Shown here piece by piece: positions 27,694-35,373 of a DNA stretch of 64,000 bases; the first letter of the stretch is position 1; every line of letters starts with the position of its first letter. The position numbers were made by a program, and so were the translations under genes. Source of the DNA: Anaerolineaceae bacterium (GTDB taxonomy: Bacteria; Chloroflexota; Anaerolineae; Aggregatilineales; Phototrophicaceae). The stretch covers positions 620,001 to 684,000 of the forward strand of contig PABP01000038.1 in NCBI GenBank assembly GCA_002699585.1. Reading direction: 5' to 3'. The notes under the pieces are model-generated. The model saw only the letters and a list, made by a program, of their open reading frames with translations, searched no databases and had not been told where the DNA came from.

Positions 27694-28512
27694 ATGGCGA
27701 ATATCGCATTGAGCGCCGATGGTCATGGCCACAGCGCCGCCGAAGTCGCACATAAGAATAACAATCAGAAGTTGGCGATGTGGCTGTACCTGGCTAGTGA
27801 AATTGTCATCTTCTCAATCATGATCGTTGGCTATGCCATCTGGCGACTGAACGAACCAGCCGCCGTCAGCAACATTCATAAGACGCTAGGCGTCGGCCTG
27901 GTGACGATCAACACCTTCCTGTTGCTCAGCAGTAGTTGGGCAATGGTGATGGGTTTGCGCGCTATCGAAATGGGCAATCGCCGCCAGTTCATGCAGTGGA
28001 TTGGCGCGACGGCACTGCTTGGCGCTATTTTTGTCGGCGGCCAGTGGGTGGAGTACCGCGAGCTATCGCACCTCAATCTGACGCTGCAACGATCCGACCT
28101 GACGCTGCAAGACGAAATCTTTGAATCCTCATTTGAAATCGTGCCCCTTGATGAGGGCTATGAAGTCACCATACTCAACCAGCAGATCATCAACGATCTG
28201 GATCTGAGCTACGATACCACGCGCTTCCTGGAAACAACGGTGCTCAATGAAGAAGAATACGCTGAGTTTGAAGCGGCCATCACGGCAGAAGTCGTACAGG
28301 CCACCTCCAACTTCGGCATGCGCTTCTACGCGCCAACAGCTTTCCACGGCGCGCATGTGGTCATTGGCGTATTGCTGGCCCTACATGTACTTTACCTGGG
28401 CAGCAAAGGCTTCTACGATGAAAACCCCATCGGTGTCGAATTGTTCGGCCTCTACTGGCACTTCGTCGATGTGGTCTGGATTCTCTTGTTCACCTTGATC
28501 TATCTGGTTTAG
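27694..28512 (+). CDS. coxC: Cytochrome c oxidase subunit III
   Basis: 272 residues, longer than the usual about 200. Subunit III motifs frame the chain: MWLYLASEIVIFSIMIVGYAIWRLNEP, TINTFLLLSSSWAMVMGLRAIEMGNR, and at the end FYAPTAFHGAHVVIGVLLALHVLYLG, FGLYWHFVDVVWILLFTLIYLV. Between helices sits an extra hydrophilic block of about 65 residues (NLTLQRSDLTLQDEIFESSFEIVPLDEG... to ...AEVVQATSNFGMR) that ordinary subunit III lacks. Glu21 in SEIVIF matches the conserved Glu near helix II. AGGGAGAA precedes the ATG. It stabilises proton pumping in subunit I. Confidence 0.92.
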   Translation: MANIALSADGHGHSAAEVAHKNNNQKLAMWLYLASEIVIFSIMIVGYAIWRLNEPAAVSNIHKTLGVGLVTINTFLLLSSSWAMVMGLRAIEMGNRRQFMQWIGATALLGAIFVGGQWVEYRELSHLNLTLQRSDLTLQDEIFESSFEIVPLDEGYEVTILNQQIINDLDLSYDTTRFLETTVLNEEEYAEFEAAITAEVVQATSNFGMRFYAPTAFHGAHVVIGVLLALHVLYLGSKGFYDENPIGVELFGLYWHFVDVVWILLFTLIYLV

Positions 28513-28521
28513 GAGGCCGCC

Positions 28522-29169
28522 ATGACTGACGAAAACAAAAACGAAGACAACGTGCAAGACGAACGCACGCCCAACGAAATTGCTGCGGAAACCCAGGGCA
28601 TGCTGGAAAGCGACGAGGGCCGTGAAGTTAAAGCAACGCCGGAATATACACCGGGCGAAGCTGAAGAAGTCGAAGGCGACGATAGAGCCGCCGAAGTGAC
28701 ACGCGGCATCCTCGAAAAAACGGAAGAATTGTCCGAATCAGAGCCAGCCCAGGCCTTTGACCATGCCGTCGAAACCGTCATGGAGACGCTGGACGAAGGC
28801 GCGGAGACGCATGTGCCTTCGTTGCATCACCATTACACAGATGAGGTCGCTATTCCGATCATCGGTACGGTGACGCTGCCCGGTGGCGTGTATACCGCCG
28901 TATTCATTGCGCTTGGCGTGTTCACCCTTCTGGAAGTGATAACTGCTGAACTCTTCGCAACCAGTGGCATTAAGATTGTCCTGCTGATGGGCATGGCAGT
29001 TGCCAAAGCGTTTCTGGTAATCTGGTTCTATATGCACCTCAACCGTGACGCACGCAGCAACCCCTTGCTATATGTGGTGCTGCTGCTGCCTCTGACCGTG
29101 ACGCTGCTCTCGATCTTGTATCTGCTCGGTGTCCCCTCCTTTGGTGGCCTGGGTTACGGTGCGGTCTAA
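28522..29169 (+). CDS. Cytochrome c oxidase subunit IV-like protein with acidic extension
   Basis: 215 residues. The first about 100 are strongly acidic and likely disordered (NKNEDNVQDERTPNEIAAETQ ..., SLHHHYTD). The last about 105 contain three TM helices typical of the prokaryotic subunit IV/CtaF/CyoD family (VYTAVFIALGVFTLLEVI, IVLLMGMAVAKAFLVIWFYMHL, LLYVVLLLPLTVTLLSILYLL). AGGAGG precedes the ATG 9 bases after the coxC stop. It closes the operon at a strong terminator. The acidic tail has no known role; binding to a basic c-type cytochrome is one possibility. Confidence 0.85.
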   Translation: MTDENKNEDNVQDERTPNEIAAETQGMLESDEGREVKATPEYTPGEAEEVEGDDRAAEVTRGILEKTEELSESEPAQAFDHAVETVMETLDEGAETHVPSLHHHYTDEVAIPIIGTVTLPGGVYTAVFIALGVFTLLEVITAELFATSGIKIVLLMGMAVAKAFLVIWFYMHLNRDARSNPLLYVVLLLPLTVTLLSILYLLGVPSFGGLGYGAV

Positions 29170-29194
29170 GCGCTACCTACTGCCAAACAAGACT

Positions 29195-29224
29195 AAAAAA
29201 CGGGACTGTTGCAGTCCCGTTTTT
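29195..29224 (+). terminator. Strong terminator closing the cytochrome oxidase operon
   Basis: Nine-base perfect stem ACGGGACTG / CAGTCCCGT with a TTG loop and a T5 tract, preceded by AAAAAA. Its symmetry could also work on the other strand. Confidence 0.9.
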
Positions 29225-29282
29225 GCTTCTAATCTCCCGCAGCCTTCAATCCATTTTATTACGACACCACTTACGTTTATCA

Positions 29283-29311
29283 TTGCAGCGAATTTGGCAC
29301 TGGGTTATGAT
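29283..29311 (+). promoter_or_regulatory. Promoter of the SDR gene
   Basis: TTGCAG, 17-bp spacer, TATGAT, about 35 bases before the ATG at 29346. Confidence 0.55.
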
Positions 29312-29345
29312 CTAGCTCAGACACAGGCGCACGAGGAGGCTCGTC

Positions 29346-30122
29346 ATGCGCATTGATCTAAACGAGAAAGTAGCCCTGGTAACGGGGTCTGCACAGCGTG
29401 TAGGCCGCTACATCGCCCTGGAGCTGGCTAAACAGGGGGTGCATATCCAGGTGCATTACCATAGCGCCGATGCAGATGTGGTGCGCAGCACGCTCCATGA
29501 CATCAAATCCGAAGGGGTTGATGCCTTCGCCGTACAGGCCGACATCAGCCAGCCAGAGGGCGTCAACAAGGTTATGGAGGCAGTCAAAGAGAATTTTGGC
29601 CGCCTGGACATCCTTGTGAACAGTGCGTCAGTCTTCCCAGCAGATAGCCTGCTGGACATCAGCGTGGAAAGCTGGAACCTGACCATGAATGTCAACCTGC
29701 GCGCGCCGTTCCTCTTTACGCAGGCTGCTGCCCCGCTCATGATGGAAAATGACCCGGCAGGGGGTTGTATCATCAATATCTGTGACCAGGGCGCCTTTGC
29801 CCCCTGGCCCAAGCGCCCCGATCATGGCGTCAGCAAAGCCGGCCTGTGGATGCTCACCCAGACGACGGCCGTCAGCCTGGGGCCAGATATACGGGCGAAC
29901 GCGATTGCCCCTGGCCCTATCCTGAAGCCACCTAAGGGCATGACTGACGAACAATGGGTGCTGCTGGGTAAATCATTGCCACTGGAGCGCACAGGTAGCC
30001 CGGAAGATGTCGCCCACGCCGTTACTTACCTGTGCCAGAACAGCTTCGTAACGGGTATCTTGCTGCCCGTTAATGGCGGCGAGCATTTACAAGTCCCGCA
30101 CGGATCATCGGACTACACGTAA
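29346..30122 (+). CDS. Short-chain dehydrogenase/reductase with an altered catalytic Tyr
   Basis: 258 residues. The Rossmann motif VALVTGSAQRVGRYIALELA (GxxxGxG type), DILVNSASVF and NVNLRAPFLFTQAA fit classical SDRs, closest in style to pteridine-reductase-like (FolM) or fabG-like enzymes. The active-site YxxxK reads HGVSK (His-Gly-Val-Ser-Lys; codon CAT), so the proton-donating Tyr is His. The catalytic Ser region reads CIINICDQGAF, lacking a clear Ser. NAIAPGPILKPPKGM and TGILLPVNGGEHL complete the fold. GAGGAGG precedes the ATG. The reaction, if any, is unknown. Confidence 0.85.
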   Translation: MRIDLNEKVALVTGSAQRVGRYIALELAKQGVHIQVHYHSADADVVRSTLHDIKSEGVDAFAVQADISQPEGVNKVMEAVKENFGRLDILVNSASVFPADSLLDISVESWNLTMNVNLRAPFLFTQAAAPLMMENDPAGGCIINICDQGAFAPWPKRPDHGVSKAGLWMLTQTTAVSLGPDIRANAIAPGPILKPPKGMTDEQWVLLGKSLPLERTGSPEDVAHAVTYLCQNSFVTGILLPVNGGEHLQVPHGSSDYT

Positions 30123-30197
30123 TGGTCTGACCGCAACGTTTTGGCAGGGATATACGTAATGCCTATTAGATGAGATAGAGAGACGAAGGAAACCTGC

Positions 30198-30578
30198 ATG
30201 CGTAACTTTATTATTCGCGTCATCATCAGTGCGATTGCCATTACGATCACAGCGGCGTTGTTACCGGGCATCACCCTGGCCAATGACACCATCGGCACGG
30301 TACTGATCATCGGTCTGGTTTTTGGCATTGTGAATGCCATCGTCAAGCCACTGCTGATCTTCCTGACCTGCCCAGCAGTGATTGTTACATTGGGCTTGTT
30401 CATTCTGGTGATTAACGGAGCTATGCTCATGCTAACAGCCTCATTTGTCGATGCTTTACAGATCGACGGTTGGGGTACGGCTATCGTGGGTGGCATCATC
30501 ATGTCAATTGTGACCATGATCTTCGAGAGCATTATGGGTCTAGACGATGACAAGTCTGCGAAGAAGAAGGTCAACTAG
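30198..30578 (+). CDS. PF04020-type (4-TM) holin-family membrane protein
   Basis: 126 residues with about four TM helices. The family pattern is RNFIIRVIISAIAITITAALLPGITL, GTVLIIGLVFGIVNAIVKPLLIFLTCPAVIVTLGLFILVINGAMLMLTASFV and WGTAIVGGIIMSIVTMI. Proteins of this family are annotated as phage holin IV but are widespread chromosomal membrane proteins of unclear role. No phage genes adjoin. AAGGAAA precedes the ATG. Confidence 0.85.
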   Translation: MRNFIIRVIISAIAITITAALLPGITLANDTIGTVLIIGLVFGIVNAIVKPLLIFLTCPAVIVTLGLFILVINGAMLMLTASFVDALQIDGWGTAIVGGIIMSIVTMIFESIMGLDDDKSAKKKVN

Positions 30579-30606
30579 CTGCAAGACCTAAATATCTGTT
30601 GACACT

Positions 30607-30639
30607 AAAAGGGCTTACCGAGAGTGGTAAGCCCTTTTT
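30607..30639 (+). terminator. Bidirectional terminator between convergent genes
   Basis: 13-bp perfect stem (AAAAGGGCTTACC and complement) with a GAGAGT loop. A-run on the left and T-run on the right allow it to end both the holin gene and the SH3 gene on the minus strand. Confidence 0.88.
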
Positions 30640-30666
30640 CGTTGCTATGTGCTGCGCATAAAATGC

Positions 30667-32166
30667 TTAGCTAGCCGGGATCAGTGTGCGAACATCTTCG
30701 GCTTCCTGTACCACCCAACCTTCGCTCCCATCTACTGTCCGAATACGCCACCAGATAAAGCCATCGGTCGCTACCGGGCCTTCCAACACTGTGACCGTTG
30801 CCCCGTCAGCCAAACGCGCCAATCGGCTAAAATCCACGCCGGGACCACTGCGCATATTGAGGCGATCACCGTCGGTGGTATTGATGATTGCCAGCCCACC
30901 AATCGTCAGGGTGCCGACTTCACCATCATCAGGGGCCGCATCCGACGGGGAAACTGATGCCCCGCTGGCACTGGATACAGGCGGCGCGAGCATGGTCCAG
31001 GCAGCTAATCCGGCGCTTTCCATGCTGTCACGTGGGCCAACCCACGCCAGTTTTACCAACCGATCAGTGGTCCACAGCAGCGTACCAGAGTCAATCGCTG
31101 TGCTGGAATTGACGTAATAGAGTGCACTGCTGTAACCGCTGGGGGTTGCCGCTGCCGGGTTCGCCAGATACACGAAGCCCGCACTCGTGCCTTCGATATT
31201 GCTGAAGCGGTCCAGCGTGATAGGTGCATAACCATCTATCGTGCCATTGCGCTGGATAATCGGGAACGTATAGCGATCCTCGGAAATGATATAAGCCGGG
31301 GCGATCAGGCGTACGCCACCTTCAATGAAGGTCGGGCTGCTGAAAGACCAATCGGCATTGGCCAGTACTGGGAAGCGCCCAAATACTGCCGGGTCATAGA
31401 CCTGGACCGTGTTGAACTGTATCGGGAATGGCAGCGTATCGATGATATTCGGCAAGCGATCATCGAACATGGCAATCGCGACCTGCTTGCTGGAGGGCAA
31501 CGTATCAGCCTGGAGCTGCGGATAAATCGACGTTTGCGTCACACTGTTGGTCAGCAAGTCCCAACGATAACTGGCCATCTCCAATGGGCCTTCCGTGCCA
31601 TAGGGCAAAATCGTGTAGTGCACTTCCGCACTGCCATAGGCCTGCGGAATCGGCACCGTATACGGGAAATCCCCCACGATACCCGCAACTGCCGGGTCGG
31701 CACTACTGAGTTGGAAGATGACGCTGTTGGTCGTGATATCCAGCACGACCATCTGCCACTCGATGCTTTCAAGCAAGTAACCATAGGCAACAGCCGTTCC
31801 CAGGCGGTTGAAAGCCACTCCGCTCACACTTGGCGAATCGCCAATCAGCAACTCCGGCGGCGTATAAGCGGCAATCATCGTATCCGTCGCCACGTCATAA
31901 ACCAAAAACTGGGTGGTGTTCATGCTGCTGCTATACACGCTGTAGGCCATGCGCTGGCCATCATCGGAAACAGTCAACTGGTCACTATAGCGATCATGGG
32001 CCATCACAGTCGGCAAGATGCGATTGTTCAGCACCGCTCCCGTCTGGTCCACCTGCCAAATTTCACCATTTTCATAATCGTACAACCAGGCCGTCCAGGG
32101 TGTCTGCGCCTGGGTAACGGGTATAGCCAGCATCAATAACAAAACAATCAACAAGACTTTTTTCAT
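30667..32166 (-). CDS. Secreted protein with beta-propeller-like body and C-terminal SH3b domain
   Basis: 499 residues from the ATG at 32166 (AAGGAG six bases upstream; the longer frame starts at 32184). A signal peptide (KKVLLIVLLLMLAIPVTQAQ) is followed by about 390 residues of repeated beta-rich, Gly/Asp-rich sequence (WTAWLYDYENGEIWQVDQTG; TVSDDGQRMAYSVYSSS; VLDITTNSVIFQLS), like a TolB/WD-type propeller. An SH3b domain occupies about the last 65 residues (LNMRSGPGVDFSRLARLADGATVTVLEG, WWRIRTVDGSEGWVVQE). SH3b domains often bind cell wall or peptides. Similar SH3b proteins occur at 39283 and 54310. Function unknown. Confidence 0.8.
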   Translation of the reverse strand: MKKVLLIVLLLMLAIPVTQAQTPWTAWLYDYENGEIWQVDQTGAVLNNRILPTVMAHDRYSDQLTVSDDGQRMAYSVYSSSMNTTQFLVYDVATDTMIAAYTPPELLIGDSPSVSGVAFNRLGTAVAYGYLLESIEWQMVVLDITTNSVIFQLSSADPAVAGIVGDFPYTVPIPQAYGSAEVHYTILPYGTEGPLEMASYRWDLLTNSVTQTSIYPQLQADTLPSSKQVAIAMFDDRLPNIIDTLPFPIQFNTVQVYDPAVFGRFPVLANADWSFSSPTFIEGGVRLIAPAYIISEDRYTFPIIQRNGTIDGYAPITLDRFSNIEGTSAGFVYLANPAAATPSGYSSALYYVNSSTAIDSGTLLWTTDRLVKLAWVGPRDSMESAGLAAWTMLAPPVSSASGASVSPSDAAPDDGEVGTLTIGGLAIINTTDGDRLNMRSGPGVDFSRLARLADGATVTVLEGPVATDGFIWWRIRTVDGSEGWVVQEAEDVRTLIPAS

Positions 32167-32408
32167 GAAGTGCTCCTTTTGCATGGTTACATGCTTCCAC
32201 GGTCACAGCTAATTTATTATAGGCTGCACTGCCGCAATCAGCATCCGAAATAGCTCAAAAACTCATAAAGAATGACTGCCCATGCGTAGTGATTTGGTCA
32301 TGAATCCGCCAGATAATTGGCTCTACGATATTATTTGTATAGAATAAACAGGGAGAAAGCATTAATTTCTTACGGAAACTTTCTTGAAAATGACTTTAAA
32401 ATAATACT

Positions 32409-32942
32409 ATGTTTGCACAACGATCTACCCCAAGAACAAAATCACTTGTTTATCTGCTACCGGAGCACCCCGGATTCGTGCTGAGGCATGTTCAGACGGA
32501 TGACGTCATATCGCTGCATGATAACTGCTTCAGCGACTACGATACCTCACTCGTCCAGAACCTCGTCTCGCGCATTAAACAATTGGGGCAGCGTCGGCGG
32601 GGTGCAGGTATGGTCGTCGTCCATCGGGCAACGCAAGAGATCGTCGGCTACGGCCAGGTCGTACGCTGGGGCGATAAAGCTGAAATCAGCGACTTGATTG
32701 TCGCCGAATCCCTACGCGGACATGGCCTGGGTACACAGCTCGTCAACCACCTGATTGAGAGTGCCCGTCATCTCAACATCAAATCGCTGGAAATCGGCGT
32801 GCTCGATCAAAATGATGGTGCCCACCGCCTCTATCAACGGCTAGGCTTCGTCGATGCCTATTCAACCTTCATGCGTTTGGGTGGCGAGATGGAAAAAGTC
32901 ATTTACCTACAAATGCCCATGACAATTTGTGCATCTGTGTGA
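32409..32942 (+). CDS. GNAT family N-acetyltransferase
   Basis: 177 residues. A GNAT core is visible: GAGMVVVHRATQEIVGYGQVV, AEISDLIVAESLRGHGLGTQLVNHLIESARHL (acetyl-CoA motif A, RGHGLGTQL), then IKSLEIGVLDQNDGAHRLYQRLGFVDAYSTFMRL (motif B). It transfers an acetyl group to an amine; substrate unknown. The ribosome binding site before the ATG is weak. It is followed by the LysE exporter gene with a separate promoter. Confidence 0.9.
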   Translation: MFAQRSTPRTKSLVYLLPEHPGFVLRHVQTDDVISLHDNCFSDYDTSLVQNLVSRIKQLGQRRRGAGMVVVHRATQEIVGYGQVVRWGDKAEISDLIVAESLRGHGLGTQLVNHLIESARHLNIKSLEIGVLDQNDGAHRLYQRLGFVDAYSTFMRLGGEMEKVIYLQMPMTICASV

Positions 32943-32972
32943 TTGTATTTGACGCGCAATAAGTCCTATAAT
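32943..32972 (+). promoter_or_regulatory. Promoter of the LysE-family gene
   Basis: TTGTAT, 18-bp spacer, perfect TATAAT; overlaps the 3' end of the GNAT gene and lies 28 bases before the ATG at 33001. Confidence 0.55.
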
Positions 32973-33000
32973 CCTCCTGGTATTCACTAAGGAGGACGCT

Positions 33001-33636
33001 ATGACAACCTCTTCACTCGCTATTTTCATCGTTAGCTCGCTTGTTTTGCTCTTAACGCCTGGGCCAGCCGTGCTCTATATCATCGCGCGCAGCATCAACC
33101 AGGGGCGACAAGCCGGGGTTGTCTCCGCAGTCGGGCTCAGCCTGGGCACGATGGTCCATGTTTTGGCCGCCGCCTTTGGGCTAAGTGCCCTGCTAGCGAC
33201 AAGCGCTCTGGCTTTCAACGCGGTCAAACTGCTAGGAGCCGCGTATCTGATCTACCTGGGCATCAAAACCCTGCGGACGCCCCTGCCAGAGGATACACAA
33301 GTTGAAGCACCACCACGCAAACTCAAGCAAATCTTCGTGCAGGGCTTCATCGTCAATGTGTTGAACCCCAAGCTGGCGCTGTTTTTCTTCGCCTATTTGC
33401 CGCAGTTCGTGGATATGAGCGCTGGATCCGTCGCCACACAGATCATTTTCCTGGGCCTGATTTTTACCGGGCTGGGCGTCGTCAGCGACAGCCTGTATGC
33501 CATCGTCGCTGGGACGCTCGGCGGCTGGCTGAAGAACAACCCGACTTTCGTGAAGTTGCAGCGCACCGTCAGCGGCTTCGTGTATATCTTCCTGGGCGTG
33601 ACAACCGCTTTCGCTGGCGCGGATAGCAAAAGCTAG
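33001..33636 (+). CDS. LysE/RhtB family amino-acid exporter
   Basis: 211 residues, six predicted TM helices. The N-terminal signature LLLTPGPAVLYIIARSINQGRQAGVVSAVGLSLGTMVHVLAAAFGLSALL matches the RhtB/LysE family; VNVLNPKLALFFFAYLPQFVD is the conserved mid-protein motif. It exports amino acids such as homoserine, threonine or lysine; the substrate cannot be told. A very strong AAGGAGGA site precedes the ATG. Confidence 0.92.
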   Translation: MTTSSLAIFIVSSLVLLLTPGPAVLYIIARSINQGRQAGVVSAVGLSLGTMVHVLAAAFGLSALLATSALAFNAVKLLGAAYLIYLGIKTLRTPLPEDTQVEAPPRKLKQIFVQGFIVNVLNPKLALFFFAYLPQFVDMSAGSVATQIIFLGLIFTGLGVVSDSLYAIVAGTLGGWLKNNPTFVKLQRTVSGFVYIFLGVTTAFAGADSKS

Positions 33637-33727
33637 TTCGTTCAGCGCGGTACGGGGCTTGTGGACTTTCTCAAGCGAACCTGAAGTCTAATCGCTCGAA
33701 AAATGCATCAGGAAACAGTATACTAAG

Positions 33728-33753
33728 CAAAAGGAGAGTGATATCACTCTCCT
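33728..33753 (-). terminator. Perfect 22-bp palindrome ending the Trypco-like operon
   Basis: AGGAGAGTGAT followed directly by its exact reverse complement. On the minus strand a TTTTGC tract follows, so it may be the terminator of the two-gene operon to its right. The absence of a loop also fits a dimeric protein operator. Confidence 0.55.
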
Positions 33754-33832
33754 CTCTCCTTATGTGGGGCATGAATTTCTCATGTCCTATTTTTTTGCGA
33801 TACGGGAAAATTTCTGGCCATTATCGGGCCGA

Positions 33833-34123
33833 CTACTCTTCTTCAGTTTCCGCACCAGAGAACAGGAAACGTACTTTCAGGCCGTAGTTGGTCGTATTGC
33901 GGCGCGCGGTGCGCTTAGAGTACGAGGCTTTGATGATGCCGAAGTTAAAGCCCAGCTTGCCATTACCGGTCGAGGTCACTTCGGTCTCAGCACTGTATGT
34001 CACTTCGATCTCAAATTCTTCGAGTTCAACGGCGATGTCTGCCTCACGGATGAGGGTGACACCTTCGGCTGCGCCTTCTGCGGCGGCCAACATGAGTTCT
34101 TGCATCGTTGCTGCTTGTGCCAT
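33833..34123 (-). CDS. Trypsin-co-occurring (Trypco2-like) domain protein
   Basis: 96 residues. A helical start (AQAATMQELMLAAAEGAAEGVTL) leads to alternating charged beta strands (VELEEFEIEVTYSAET, then GFNFGIIKASYSKRTARR and YGLKVRFLF). This layout resembles Trypco2 domains, found in nucleotide- and protease-linked conflict systems, but the assignment rests on pattern only. AAGGAGAG precedes the ATG. The next upstream gene (34182-34730) has a similar strand pattern, and the two share an operon. Trypsin-like, CHAT or NTPase genes that often accompany such domains are not adjacent. Confidence 0.6.
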   Translation of the reverse strand: MAQAATMQELMLAAAEGAAEGVTLIREADIAVELEEFEIEVTYSAETEVTSTGNGKLGFNFGIIKASYSKRTARRNTTNYGLKVRFLFSGAETEEE

Positions 34124-34181
34124 GATTCTCTCTCCTTATGTAGTTTTGATCTGCCTTTCCAGGCAGGGTATTGCCTTAGTT

Positions 34182-34730
34182 TTACATTTCGTCAATTTGT
34201 GGGATGACGACAACCCGTATCGCCAGGTTGGTGCCGCTGTTGTCGACTTTATCGTCGCCCGTAGCGCGGGATGTGAGCTGGCTGCGCAACGTATCCAGTT
34301 CAGCACGCATGCTGGTCATTTCCGCGCTGACCAGTTCGCTCTGTGCCAGCAGCAAAGGCCGCACGATCTCGCGCGTTTCAGCAGGTAGGCGGCGAATACG
34401 GCTCTCTACTGTTTTGGCAGCTTCTTCGATGGCCGCACGATTCACAGCAATCGAATCAGTACCTTCTTTTTTAGTTGATATATCCGTGGCTGGGCGTCGA
34501 GAGACGCCAATGCGTGAGAAGCGAAAGCCGGATTTACGCAACTTGTCGGCATCAATCACGGTGCCGCTATCCGGGTCGATAGCTTCATCATCCGGGTCAA
34601 CTTCCAGATTGACCGTGATTTCAACTTCGCCAATTTCGCTGAAGCGCTCGCGCTCTTTGTGGATGCGCAAGGCAGCTTCGTCAATATCGCGTGTGATGAT
34701 CTCTAATAGTTCGCCAATGCCCAGTGTCAT
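34182..34730 (-). CDS. Trypco-like protein with C-terminal helical region
   Basis: 182 residues from the ATG at 34730, which has GGGGGAG eight bases upstream (the frame is open to 34922). The start (LGIGELLEIITRDIDEAALRIHKERERF) is helical. Strands GEVEITVNLEVDPDDE and GFRFSRIGVSRRPATD bracket an acidic insert. Helices follow (RAAIEEAAKTVESRIRRLPAETREIVRPLLLAQSELVSAEMTSMRAELDTLRSQLTS), and a last strand NLAIRVVVIPQIDEM closes it. The strand pattern matches the downstream small protein, so the two may be paralogous partners. Function unknown. Confidence 0.65.
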   Translation of the reverse strand: MTLGIGELLEIITRDIDEAALRIHKERERFSEIGEVEITVNLEVDPDDEAIDPDSGTVIDADKLRKSGFRFSRIGVSRRPATDISTKKEGTDSIAVNRAAIEEAAKTVESRIRRLPAETREIVRPLLLAQSELVSAEMTSMRAELDTLRSQLTSRATGDDKVDNSGTNLAIRVVVIPQIDEM

Positions 34731-34865
34731 GGTCTGAACTCCCCCTATGCTCATTGTGTGCCCGTGCATCGGGCTTACATAACTTATTAACGACGAACAA
34801 CCTCGCTCTATCAAGCGATTGCAAAGGATTTTTTTCAACATGCGTCTTGTTTTTTGCAGCTTTGA

Positions 34866-34871
34866 TATAAT
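34866..34871 (+). promoter_or_regulatory. Consensus -10 box before the NUDIX-UDG pair
   Basis: TATAAT 44 bases before the ATG at 34915. No good -35 at standard spacing, so it is a weak assignment. Confidence 0.35.
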
Positions 34872-34914
34872 CCTCGTAATGTTTACGTCGATACAAATTA
34901 TATTGAGAGGGACT

Positions 34915-35373
34915 ATGGTCAAAAAACTACGAATCCGTGTGCTAGCGTTAGCCCTGTTTCACCAGGGCGACCACATCCTCGTTGGCGAAAACATCCATCC
35001 CGACAGCGGCAAGGTCTTCTATCGCCCCATCGGTGGCGGCGTGGAATTTGGCGAACGGGCCGCTGACGCGTTGACACGCGAAATCATGGAAGAGACAGGT
35101 GCCGAGGTCCGTGACTTACGCTATCTCTGCACGCTGGAAAATCGCTTTGAGTATATGGGCAAACCGGGTCATGAAATCTGTTTGATTTTCGATGGTGCAT
35201 TTGTGGACGAGGCCAATCAGTCGTTGGATGCCACTTTACGAGGCGTTGACGATGGCGAAGTATTGTTCGATGCTATGTGGAAGCCGATTAGCTTCTTTCA
35301 AGAAACAGATCGTCAGCTGTACCCGGATGGGCTGCTTGATTACTTACTACACGAGAAAGTAAACTTCGACTAA
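34915..35373 (+). CDS. NUDIX hydrolase
   Basis: 152 residues from the ATG at 34915 (GAGAGG five bases upstream; the frame opens at 34819). The NUDIX box is GGGVEFGERAADALTREIMEETGAEV (GX5EX7REUXEEXGU), binding Mg and cleaving nucleoside diphosphate-X compounds. The stop overlaps the start of the uracil-DNA glycosylase-like gene by one base (TAATG), so the pair is probably co-translated; a DNA/nucleotide-hygiene role is inferred. Confidence 0.93.
   Translation: MVKKLRIRVLALALFHQGDHILVGENIHPDSGKVFYRPIGGGVEFGERAADALTREIMEETGAEVRDLRYLCTLENRFEYMGKPGHEICLIFDGAFVDEANQSLDATLRGVDDGEVLFDAMWKPISFFQETDRQLYPDGLLDYLLHEKVNFD

Noticed and set aside
30198-30578. Prophage fragment suggested by the holin-family name
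   Set aside because: The family is widespread on chromosomes and no phage genes lie nearby.
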